From Rhineura floridana (taxonomy: Eukaryota; Chordata; Lepidosauria; Squamata; Rhineuridae), in assembly GCF_030035675.1 (NCBI RefSeq), contig NC_084489.1, positions 11,049,001 through 11,113,000 on the forward strand: 64,000 nucleotides of DNA, read 5' to 3'. The position numbers and the translations under genes are program-made. Each line of letters opens with the position of its first letter. The stretch's first letter is position 1. Below, in pieces: positions 1-9,900 of this stretch. The notes beneath the pieces are model-generated. The model was not told the DNA's origin and searched no databases. It saw only the letters and a list, made by a program, of their open reading frames with translations.

Positions 1-793
1 AGCCTTAGATGAAAAGGCATGGAAGTCTCACATTGAACTAGGGTCACAACAGCAAAACCCATCACAAATGCTCAGTCTGATTCAGTTTCAGGTGCAAAAC
101 ACATAGTGGGATATTTGTTGCATATTTTGTAGGGATGATGATGATGATTATCAACAACGACAACAACAACAAATTCTCAAAAATATACAGACACAGCAAG
201 CATGCTAGCAACACATCCCAACACCAAGGCCATTCAATCCAGGTCATGGATCATTTCAACAAGAAGTTTGCAAGCCTGAATAGATCTAATCTGAATAGAA
301 TTAATCAACAAGAACATAAAGAGACAACTTGTAACAGTTAATTTGTACAAATGTCAGTATTTTTATTTAACCCCACATTTTTGTCTACATTGTATTTGTT
401 AATAAGTACATTGATAAAGGAAAATTAGCATTATGGACAGTTCAGAAAAGTAAAAAATGCTTAATGTTGCAGTCTTATACACACTTACATGTAATGGGAA
501 TAAGTACCACTGAACTCAGAGATTTACTTTTGAGTAGACATACATAGGATTGCACTATAAGTTCTATTGTTTTCACTGAAGTAAGACCCATTGAATTCGG
601 TGGGGCTTCCTCCCAGATAAGAGGGTAGAGCATTGCAGCTCTAAGCACATCTCGCTATTGAAATCAGATTGAAATGTAGAAATGCTTACTTTTGATTGAA
701 ATGAGCCCTATGTTTTCATGTTTCATTCTGTAATTAGGAAATGAACTATATATATCTTTTGTACTCTTCTTGAATCTACAATTGCCATTTCAG
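1..793. other. SFRP4 intron (3' part), no exon seen
   Basis: This stretch lies upstream of the acceptor at 793 and should be intronic to SFRP4. It holds a short run of GAT and CAA triplets (about 136-174). It also holds two decayed copies (about 470-557 and 575-660) of a small interspersed element recognisable by its phrases 'gagtagacat' and 'aggattgcac'. I could not identify an earlier SFRP4 exon here; the cysteine-rich and main netrin-domain exons must lie to the left of the window. Confidence 0.6.
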
Positions 794-857
794 ATTGATG
801 CTTCTTGATGGGTGCTCAGTTGAAAAATGGAAGGACCCATTAAGTCAAAGATTTAAG
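794..857 (+). CDS. SFRP4: SFRP4 penultimate coding exon (partial gene)
   Basis: A 64-nt exon sits between a 'tttcag' acceptor and a 'gtaaga' donor. It enters with one base of a split codon and leaves in phase 0. It reads LMLLDGCSVEKWKDPLSQRF plus K. This matches the end of the netrin-like domain of secreted frizzled-related protein 4, where as I recall human SFRP4 reads MMLLENC-VEKWRDQLSKR. SFRP4 is a secreted Wnt-binding antagonist; the netrin-like domain follows an N-terminal frizzled cysteine-rich domain that is outside this window. The Cys in DGC is probably one of the netrin-domain disulfide cysteines (inference from the family). Identity rests on this exon, the next exon and the synteny with NME8. 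Confidence 0.88.
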
Positions 858-1530
858 GTAAGAGCACTGACTTGATGCTTCTCAACGTTTTCTCCTCCAT
901 AATAAATGTTGCCTTTTCCTCCCTTCAGCTGCTGCCTATACTGTAAAAGTTATGGTCTGCAGTCAGTAGTGAAAATGGGCAGGTATGGAGAGATACAAGT
1001 ACCAGAAAAAAAGGTATAGAGTTCCAATAAAAAGTTTCATCCATCTCCCTCGCTGTACTTAGAGTACCAAAAATAAAATATAAAAATTTCAGGGGGAAAA
1101 CATGCAAACATTTTCACCGCTGGATACAGCTATTGTTGCGGCTAGTACAATTAAGTACATGAATACAAGGAGCCATATCCAGGAGCACATTAACATAAAC
1201 CCTCTCTGTATATAAACAAGGTGCTATGGTATGAACCCAACCCTATGGTTTTCCTTCTGCACCACAAGATTTCAGGAGGATGTATTGTACTGCAACAACC
1301 ACTTCCTTGGCAGGCTCATCAAAATCTTTTCCAAACTGTTCCAGGGAATTTTGGTTTTCCACTATTTGCTGGAAATTCCCTCTGAGACTTCTTTGGCTGT
1401 GCTTTACCAAAACAACAGAGAAAAGGGAATTTTGCTTCTAGTGGAGAGATCAAACTACTTACAATGCAAATGCTCGGCTCTTTCCCCCTTCGGTTAGATG
1501 GAGACAGGAACATTGGTAAGGGTCCCTGGT

Positions 1531-1558
1531 CTTACTATTTTATATATAAAATAGTAAG
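1531..1558. repeat. 28-bp perfect palindrome
   Basis: Two 14-base arms, 'cttactattttata' and its exact reverse complement, abut with no spacer. The centre is an alternating TATATA run. It could extrude as a small cruciform, or it may be the remnant of a palindromic element; no function is evident. It lies in the last SFRP4 intron. Confidence 0.9.
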
Positions 1559-1779
1559 ATTTTTTCTGGAATGAAGCATTCCAGATCTGGAATCTAGGCT
1601 CTGAATCTCAGCCTGTTCCACTCTTTTAAAAAATGTAATAAAACGTTACTATGCTTACAGGATGGCTTTCCCTCTGAAAGTCAGCCTGAATTTCCAGCTC
1701 TGCATATAAATTAATATAAGCATATTTTTCTCATGAGTTTGTGTCTTGAGTCTTTTAAGGACTTAGCAACATCCCTGCA

Positions 1780-2085
1780 TTTATTTAGTTAGTTTATTTA
1801 ACAAATTTATAAACTGCTCCATAGCATGAAACCACTGAAGTGCTTTACAAGCTAAAAATGGAATAAAGTACAAAAATAGAATAAAACACAAGCTCTAAAA
1901 CAATAAAACCATTTCAACAAACTCTAAAAAACAATAAAACTCATTTCCTCAGAAGTGCAATTAATATTCCATGAATGACTGAGTGACACCTTAGGGAAAG
2001 TCTTCTTAAACAAAAATGGTTTCAGTAGGGTCTTGAACATTCATGATAATTGGCGCCTGTCTAATTTTGGCTGGTAACCTGTGGA
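1780..2085 (-). mobile_element. LINE 3'-end fragment, L2-like
   Basis: An A/T-rich tail (atttatttagtt...) is followed by 'aaactgctccatagc' and 'gtgctttacaagc'. This is the usual reverse-complement end of squamate L2-type LINEs, whose plus strand ends in a 'gtaaa-ccgc-...-tataaa' block before ATTT/AAAT repeats. Only the 3' UTR region is present. Diverged and 5'-truncated. Confidence 0.55.
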
Positions 2086-2589
2086 TATATATCATATTGA
2101 TTTTTACGATTAAATTAAAGGAGCAAATGGAAGTTTAAACATCTATGGCAATATAAGCTAAGAGCAACTTCAGATGTGATAGAATCGAGGGAGGAGACAG
2201 AAAGCATTGTACTTCCTGTTTTTCTGTCTCTTAGGCTCCCTTCACACACCCACAGAGTCATGCAGGAGCTGGTTTGTTATTTACGTATCTGTTTAAAGCA
2301 TTTTGACCCTGCTCTTTAGCTTAAAAGTTTCCCAGAACCAGAGTAGTTTACAGACAAATAATAACAAAAATAAGGCTTACATTCTAGAAGACATGTCACA
2401 AAAGGAAAAAGGGATGTAGAGGGAAAGAGAGAAAAGCAAACCCAGTCACCAATTCTTAAAATTACAGTTCTTACAATGACAAACTGGGATAGAAACAATT
2501 TATGTAGCCTGACATAATGGTCATTGCTATCTCCTGTTCCCTTCTCAGAGCTACAGTTTGCAGAGTGGATTAACAATTAAAAAGTGATT

Positions 2590-2770
2590 TAACAGAGTTC
2601 GTCTTCACAGGGAATTCTGAGAATTATAGCTCTGTGAGGGGAATAGGAGTCTTCTAACCACTCTCAGCACACTTAACAAACTACAGGTCGCAGGATTATT
2701 TGTGGGAAGCCACAACTGTTTAAAGTGATATGATACTGCTTTAAATATATAGTGTAGATGGGGCCTCAGT
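2590..2770. mobile_element. Decayed palindromic DNA element (MITE)
   Basis: The stretch contains 'attatagctctgtgaggggaat', 'cttaacaaactaca' and 'tgtagatggggcc'. These are phrases of a very common reptile MITE carrying 'actacaattccc'-type arms. No clean terminal repeats or target duplication were found, so the ends are approximate. Confidence 0.4.
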
Positions 2771-2937
2771 TCCATCAAAGTTAGAACTTTTGCATCTCCC
2801 AGCCCCCATTTTGAGATGGAGAATGAACTCAAAGAAGGATCCAAAGGAGGAAGTGTTCTTTAAAAGGGAAGAAACATATGAAACAGGCCTCTGTGTGTTC
2901 AGACATTTATGTAGACAACCTAATATACCCAGGAGCA

Positions 2938-3085
2938 GGAGCAGCCAATTTGCGCCCCTCCAGATGTTGTTGGACTCCAGTTCCCACCAGCCCCAGGCAG
3001 CATAGCAGAGGTAGGGGTGATGGGAATTGTAGTCCATCACTGTCTGGAAGATACCACATAGTCTTCTGTGCAGAGGTAGCCAATC
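2938..3085. mobile_element. Decayed palindromic MITE
   Basis: The left arm carries 'ccagatgttgttggactcc' and the right arm 'gatgggaattgtagtcc'. It is the same hairpin family as the cleaner copy at 17274-17413. It lies about 190 bp upstream of the last SFRP4 exon. Outer ends are eroded. Confidence 0.55.
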
Positions 3086-3274
3086 TGTGTAGTGGAGAGG
3101 AGGGGCACCATTGTGCAGGACCATTCCCCCATCATACTCTTGCAATACCATGTTCAGCAGAATATCTGTACCATGGGCATGGCAGGGTTAACGGTTTGTG
3201 ATTTGCCTTTAACAATCTGTGATTCCACTCCCCCTGTCACTAACATGTTTGGTTTTTCAATTTTTTTTTCACAG

Positions 3275-3463
3275 AGATGGGAACAGCGACTCCAAGAACA
3301 TAAGCTACGAAGAGCCCCAAATAAAAACCAGAATGCTAGAAACTCCGGTCGCAGTGGGATGCCAAAGCAAAACTTGAAGAACACCAACCCAGCGCTTACT
3401 AGTCCCAAGAAGATCAATAAACTCAGAAGTGACCAGAAAGAAAGAAATTCCAAAAATATATGA
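3275..3463 (+). CDS. SFRP4: SFRP4 last coding exon with stop
   Basis: The exon begins in phase 0 after a strong 'ttttttttcacag' acceptor, encodes 62 residues and ends at TGA 3461-3463. It starts RWEQRLQEHK, continuing the previous exon (...SQRFK|RWEQRLQ). It then becomes a lysine/arginine/asparagine-rich tail with NPALTSPKKINKLRSDQKE. This corresponds to the basic C-terminal tail of SFRP4 (human: WEERLQEQ..., then ASPKKNIKTRSAQK near the end, from memory). The open frame extends upstream of 3275 to 3092, but that part is intron and MITE, not coding. The basic tail is expected to bind heparan sulfate or matrix (family knowledge). Confidence 0.93.
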   Translation, partial: RWEQRLQEHKLRRAPNKNQNARNSGRSGMPKQNLKNTNPALTSPKKINKLRSDQKERNSKNI

Positions 3464-5372
3464 ATCTTCCCATGACAAAGGTTACAAGCTGGTTAGAGTG
3501 GTATAGGAATATTTCATGAACCCATCAACATAAACATGCAGTGTTGTATTCCAGACAGACATTATTTGCAGCAATCTACTTTTAAACGATTTGTTTTAAG
3601 CCACAGATACAGCTTTGCATTAACATGTGGTGGGTTGATGAAAGCCAATTGTTATGTTTAGCATGTGTTTAGCACAACCAGTCATAGTTTACCATTAAGC
3701 ATCTGGATAGGTTTAGGCTCCCATGACTTAAACATGTGTGTGGCAGAAATTGGTCTACATACATACGAAGTCTGGCTTTGCACATGTGCTCCAAAAGGGA
3801 CAGCCACTATTATTTTCCTCTCTATAGTGAGCCCCACCAGGCACAGTGGACAATATCATCTTTCGGCATTCATTGTAACAATTATAGCAAAAGAGGAGCC
3901 ACACCCTCCTCTTTCTCTGGTGTTGTTCTGCAGAAGTGGGTGGGAATGAGATGCCATGTGCCAGATATGTGCTGCACCCTCTCAGCATAGCCTGTGGCTG
4001 CCATGTCAAAACAGCTTTGCCATCAAATTGTATGTTTGTGTTTAGCAAAAACATCCTAAATCAAACTTCTTTTTACTTTGGATCAGGTTTTGTTAGAATT
4101 GTTAATTGTTGTACTTCAAAATCGGTATGGGGGGCTAATTGAAAGCTTAGGAATTATATCTACATATTTGCCACATGTAGCTTCATGTACAGCCTCTGCT
4201 GACTTCTTTTCAGTAGAGCAGCTTACTTCCACCCCACTGTTCCCACACCCATTGCACTACAGTATATGAGAAGCTGCTATTGAACCCACACCCCCATCCC
4301 ATTCGATGCAGCAGAGACTGGATGCTGCTATTCATGCCCTATGATCATGATTCATAGCTTTATACAAACCAGGTCAGGTTTTCCTCTTTGGGTTGGTGTT
4401 GAGGTTCTTTGTCTTCTGTATCTGACACTGGGATTCAGTTGTGCATGTAGGATTTTTGGACTGTGGTCCCACAGTGTTTACATAAGTCCCACTGGTTCTA
4501 CATTATGAGTATGATCCAGAGATAAGCACACAAAAGGTCACTTAGCTGGGCATTTTTGTTTACAGTTACATTCCTGTAGAATTGCCAATCTGCAACCTGT
4601 GTTCTAAACACTGGGGTGCTTTTTAAAAGATAATTTGAGTTTTCATCAATGGGAAGTTCTGAAATGTAAATGTAAGCAAAATATCTGGCTGTGCATGGTT
4701 GCATGAGAGGATCTTGTGGGGCTGGGACCAATGTGTTTAGTATCGGGGGAAAGTCTTTAGTCAAAGCAAGCTCACAAAAGCTTCTTGTTTTTACAGGAAG
4801 AAATAATTTAATTTCTTGCTCCCTAATTTTAAAGGCATTTACCTGTAAGGGGTACATACTTCACCATGTTTTCCCCCCGTTATCCAGGCAAATCTGGTTT
4901 CCTCCCGCTTTTGCTAATTCTGCAAGTTTTTATGTAGTGCCAGTTGTGCAAAGTGCTGATTGGCTGGCAGCTGAATGTGCACAACTATGTTTGGCTGTTA
5001 TGTGTGATCTCTCCTCCTTTTCCTGTCCCCAGAGTGCTTAATATTTTATGTGGATTTTTTTAAAAAACAAAAAAGGTATCTCATGTACATCCATATGTTT
5101 ATCCATTCATCTGGCAGCATGTTACTGTTTTTTAAGCAAAATCCATTTGCAAAATTGGTTTAGGAGAGGGTTTTATAGCTGAAAGCCAATCGGTCTGGTG
5201 CAAGCTGACTCTGCTGCAAAACCCACTATTGTCCTTCATCCTCGATCCTGGAGGGGCATAAGTATGTCTGCCCAGAACTCAGTGAATACACTTGTAAAGT
5301 GTAGCAACATCTGTTTCAAACATTTCAGTGTATGCTATTTTAAGAAATATTGTAGCGCTGATACTTCTTTTT

Positions 5373-5378
5373 AATAAA
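5373..5378 (+). promoter_or_regulatory. SFRP4: Candidate poly(A) signal, SFRP4 proximal
   Basis: AATAAA in 'tttttaataaagttt', about 1.9 kb after the SFRP4 stop. T-rich and GT-containing sequence follows within 60 bp. Confidence 0.5.
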
Positions 5379-5575
5379 GTTTAAAAGTTTACTGAAACTT
5401 CTGCAATGATTTGTGACACTGCTAGTTTCTGGTATTTTATTTCTATCAAAACAAAATATTTTATCATTTCCTTTCTAGAATTAAAGGGGGGAAATGTAAA
5501 ATCATTGCCAGCCTAGAATTTGCACCTTTTCTTCCTAATGTAAGTGACCATGATTGACATTCCACTGTATGGATC

Positions 5576-5581
5576 AATAAA
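5576..5581 (+). promoter_or_regulatory. SFRP4: Candidate poly(A) signal, SFRP4 distal
   Basis: AATAAA in 'ggatcaataaatgtg', followed within about 45 bp by a T-rich stretch ('tttgagtatttttttt') resembling a downstream element. It is the likeliest end of the transcript because the repeat-free stretch ends near here. Confidence 0.5.
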
Positions 5582-6672
5582 TGTGTTAATAGTCAAATAC
5601 CTTTGAGTATTTTTTTTAATGTCAGTTTTGAAATTTTACTCCACAAAAAAAGCATATTTCAAAACCAGTTCTTAATATTACTGTTACCTAATTTCACACA
5701 TGGAAGACAATTTCATTTGTTACTCGAGCAGAAATATATTATTGTGATATAGATCACAAAATGCAGAAAAACAAATCTGGGCAGAAAAGTAATTTCTTTG
5801 ACCACCGTGCATCATTTTTTTTTTAAGTTGGCTCTACGTTTCACATCCTATACAATTCAAAACCAAATGCATGGTTCAAAGTACAGATGTTTCACAGTTG
5901 TGCAGAAGGCACTACATCCAATGTATGAGGTGAGTCCCATAGGTCACCTCTTCAACACCTTGTTCATTTGAACAAGAAAGGTGTTTGAAAATAAGACAGC
6001 AACAAGTGGGATCAGGGGTCTGCAACAGCACGTTACTGTGCTGAGTGGTTCTGTTCATTATTCCAGTCACTATATCCCCCTTCTTCCTGGTTTTCTGTTG
6101 TGTCAGCCAGCATTCTCAGTTCCCATTGGGCTATTTTGGGTCCCCACCCCCTTTGCTAGAAACCTCAGGAGACAGTCGAACATCTTGGAGTGAGCTGCTG
6201 CCTAAATAGTGATGCCAAAATGGAAGTGATCCTTTGGAGAAGCTGAGGCCTAGACACTGGATCAGACTAACTTGATTCTTGGCTAATTTTTAGTGGACAT
6301 AGCAGCAGTGGCTAGAACATATAGAACCAAGGTGAAATTATACAACCCCCTTGTTATTTTTACTACTGCAACAAGGTGAAATGTTGCTACATTTATAATA
6401 TTGTTTTGTATGCTGTTACAGTTGTTATATGTTGCTCTTTTATTACTGTTATTATTATGAAGTTATTCTTGATTTTGTGATGGATTTGTGTAAACTGCTT
6501 GGAGGATAATTTGTTTGTGGAAAGATGGCATACAGATTTCCTTCTTGAAGCCAAGGGCAAAAGTTTCATGGCTATCAGTGGGGCAGAGTTTATATCCATA
6601 ATGTGCATAGTTTATTTACTGACTAGTAACATAAGTAACATTCCTGACTAGTAACATATCAGAGGGAGATGA
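5582..6672. other. Intergenic gap between convergent SFRP4 and NME8
   Basis: About 1.1 kb between the two poly(A) regions. It holds a probable LINE 3'-tail remnant (about 6380-6545, + strand: 'gtgtaaactgcttgga' followed by 'ggcatacagattt'). Nothing else is recognisable. Confidence 0.55.
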
Positions 6673-6687
6673 TTTATTTGTATTGCA

Positions 6688-6693
6688 TTTATT
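6688..6693 (-). promoter_or_regulatory. NME8: Candidate NME8 poly(A) signal
   Basis: On the - strand AATAAA lies 45 bp beyond the NME8 stop codon; a second AATAAA is at 6673-6678. This predicts a very short 3' UTR of under 100 nt. Confidence 0.5.
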
Positions 6694-6737
6694 TGTACTT
6701 CATATACTGCCTATAATAAATCATCTTCAAAATTCTA

Positions 6738-6987
6738 CTACACATAAATATATTTGTGTTTTAGGTCCTCCAAATCAACATCTCCAAATATAAATTTAAT
6801 GCTCTGCACAGCATGTTCTGGATTAGATGATCCATGAACAGCATTGCGCATAATATCTCTTGCAAATTTAGCACGCAATGAACCAGGCTGAGTTTCTTTT
6901 GCTTTTTCTGGATCTGTTGGTCCCATTAATTGCCGCCATTCCTCCACAGCATTTTCTTTGGTTAGAATCATGACCATTGATAGACCT
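6738..6987 (-). CDS. NME8: NME8 last coding exon, NDK3 active site
   Basis: 250 nt, residues 527 (split) to 609 and TAG at 6738-6740. EGLSMVMILTKENAVEEWRQ, MGPTDPEKAK, LRAKFARDIMRNAVHGSSN carry the NDK signature: GPTDP loop, Arg565, Asn575 and His578. The C-terminus (VDLEDLKHKYIYV) is a few residues longer than the human NME8 end. Acceptor 'tatttttcag'. Confidence 0.96.
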
Positions 6988-9900
6988 CTGAAAAATAAAG
7001 GCATAAAAGATTAATGAGATGCTAACAATCTGATTCTGTATGTGTTGACATAGCTAGTATGGCATTCTGCACAAGATGAGCAAGGCAAATCCATTTTGGT
7101 ATGCCGCCTGTGATAATGGTTTATATAACTGCAATACATCAGAAGTATATGTTTATCTTAATGTACTCTATGGTAGCCATATACATGGTGTATAGGTTGT
7201 CTTCATTCATTTTTGCCTCGATGCATCAGCATCCTACCCTTACCCATTTGTATAACAGCTTTACATGGTATAATTACACTACAGCTGATGCTGGAAGGTG
7301 GAATAACAACCTTCTCTACTCTACAAAAATAAAACCAAGTCCATTTTGGAACATTCTTGTAACAGTGCACATCATGGTGTTGCACAGTGCACATCCTCAG
7401 TGCTCTTTTTCAGATGCAGCAACTAAAACTCCCTGGCTGTAAACTTTCTAAATTAATCAGGGAGTTTTATGTGGCCCAGACCAAACTGCTATTTGCATCA
7501 GTGAAAAATTGTTTTGCAAACTGGATGAGTCACACCTGAAGTTTATCAGCCATATCCCATACTTCTGCAGTTTTAGTTTTAACACTGCCATTGTTTAGGA
7601 TTTTAGGATTTTAATGAAGCCTACCTGATCCTCTAAGATATATTTCCCAATAGCTAGATGTGTTAAGTCTTTTTGCCAAAATAAAAATCCTGGTTTGAAA
7701 AAGCAATAGGCCAACTCTACTTTTTTCCAGATATAACCACCAAATTATGTTTGGAAATATACGTTTTGCATGACTTAATTTAATACATCTGCAAGAGGAC
7801 CTGCTATATTATTCCAAAAGATTTCTGTAGTGAAACCATCTGCCCCTGGTGTTTTATTATTTTTTAAGTTTCATAATGACTCTGAGCAGTCCAGTAATTT
7901 TAATTGGGCTTTGTAGAACTTCAGTTTTGGTTCTAGTTAAACGCGGAACCTTACTTTTTTCTATAAAACAGCTAAACTAATCCCTTCCTCAGAGGGACAT
8001 TCAGAGGAGTTAAGTTTCTTATAAAATTCTCTGAATTTGTTTGCAATGTCTTTTGGTCTTTCAACTGTAAAACCAATATGCCTCATTTTAAGTTTATAAA
8101 AAACAGTATCAAATTTTATATTTGGATGCAAAAAAAAAACATTTAACCATTTAGAATGGGACTGTATGCCAATTGCCCACCACATTCAACATGGTCACCA
8201 ACCCATGTTGGAGTATTGACTGAATGATCAGGTGGAGCCCCCGGTGAAATAGGGTTCATTTGGGAAAGTAATATTATTTTATTTATTTATTTATTTATTT
8301 ATTTATTGTGCTTTTATACCGCCCTTTAGCAATAAGCTCTCAGGGCGGTGTACAACAATAAAAACAGGTTAAAATACAAGTGAGTATAAATAAAATGCAC
8401 TATAAAACGTATGTAAAAACAAGATTGCAACAAAAAAATTAAAATTAACATTTGAAATTTAAAATTTAAATTTAAAAAGCCTGGGCAAAGAGGTAGGTCT
8501 TTACCTGGCGCCGAAAAGATAACAAAGAAGGCGCCAGGAGTATCTCGTCAGGGAGGGCGTTCCATAATTCGGGGGCCACTACTGAGAAGGCCCTAGTTCT
8601 AGTTATTGCTCTCCGGGCCTCGCTATGTGTTGGAACCCGGAGAAGGGCCTTCGACGTCAAGCGCAGCGAGCGGGTAGATACATAGCGGGAGAGGCGTTCC
8701 GCCAGGTATTGCGGTCCGATGCCGTTAAGGGCTTTATAGGTAAGAACCAACACTTTGAATCTGGCCCGGAAACATATTGGTAGCCAGTGCAGTTGGGCCA
8801 GAATAGGTGTTATATGGTCAAATTTCTTTGTCCCAGTAAGAACTCTGGCCGCAGCATTCTGCACCAGCTGAAGTTTCCGAACTGTCTTCAAAGGTAGCCC
8901 TACGTAGAGTGCATTACAGTAATCCAATCTAGAGGTTACCAGAGCATGGATAACTGTGGTGAGGTTCTCCCTGTCCAGGTAGGGTCGTAGTTGGGCCACC
9001 AGCCAAAGCTGGTAGAACGCATTCCGTGCCACCGAGGCTACCTGAGCCTCCAGTGACAGGAGCAGATCTAATAAGACCCCCAAACTACGGACCTGCTCCT
9101 TTAGGGGGAGTGTAACCCCGTCTAGGGCAGGTCGGACGTCAACCATCTGGGCAGAGAGCCCCTCCACCAACAGCATCTCAGTCTTGTCAGGATTGAGTCT
9201 CAGTTTGTTAGCTCTCATCCAGTCCATTATCGCGGCCAGGCAGCGGTTTAGTACATCAACAGCCTCACCTGAAGAAGATGAAAAAGAGAAGTAGAGTTGC
9301 GTATCATCAGCATATTGCTGGAAACGCACTCCAAATCTCCTTATGACCTCACCCAGCGGCTTCATATAGATATTAAAGAGCATGGGGGACAGAACTGAAC
9401 CCTGCGGGACCCCATATTGGAGTACCCAGGGATTCGAGTAATGCTCCCCAAGCACCAACTTCTGGAGATGATTCTTGAGATAGGAGCGCAGCCACTGCCA
9501 AGCAGTGCCTCCAACTCCCAAATCCACAAGACGCCCCAGAAGGATACCATGGTCGATGGTATCAAAAGCCGCTGAGAGATCCAGGAGAACCAACAGAGTT
9601 ACACTCCCTCTGTCTTTCTACCGGCACAGGTCATCATACAGGGCGACCAAGGCTGTTTCTGTACCAAACCCCGGCCGAAAGCCCGATTGAAATGGATCTA
9701 GATAATCAGTTTCATCCAAGAGAGCCTGGAGCTGGCGAGCGACCACACACTCTAAAACCTTGCCCAGGAATGGAACATTTGCTACCGGTCTATAGTTGTC
9801 AAGGTTTTCAGGGTCCAAGGAGGATTTTTTTAGGAGCGGTCTCACCACCGCCTGTTTCAGGCAGGGTGGTACCACTCCCTCTCGTAAAGAGGCATTGATC

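Larger units (their letters stand above)
858..3274 (+). other. SFRP4: Last intron of SFRP4
   Basis: A 2417-bp GT-AG intron with donor 'gtaaga' and acceptor 'ttttttcacag'. It contains a 28-bp perfect palindrome (1531-1558), a LINE 3'-tail fragment (about 1780-2085) and two degenerate palindromic DNA elements (about 2590-2770 and 2938-3085), listed separately. No exon-like signal was seen in the rest. Confidence 0.75.
3464..5581 (+). other. SFRP4: SFRP4 3' untranslated region
   Basis: The 2.1 kb from the stop to the last AATAAA has no competing gene and no recognisable interspersed repeat, unlike the rest of the window. That fits an exonic 3' UTR. It is T-rich, with several TTTT/AAAA runs. Two poly(A) signals, at 5373 and 5576, close it. 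The extent is inferred. Confidence 0.6.

Noticed and set aside
3092-3274. Upstream extension of the open frame containing the last SFRP4 exon
   Set aside because: It runs through intron and MITE sequence; a strong acceptor at 3271-3274 and the family alignment start the exon at 3275.
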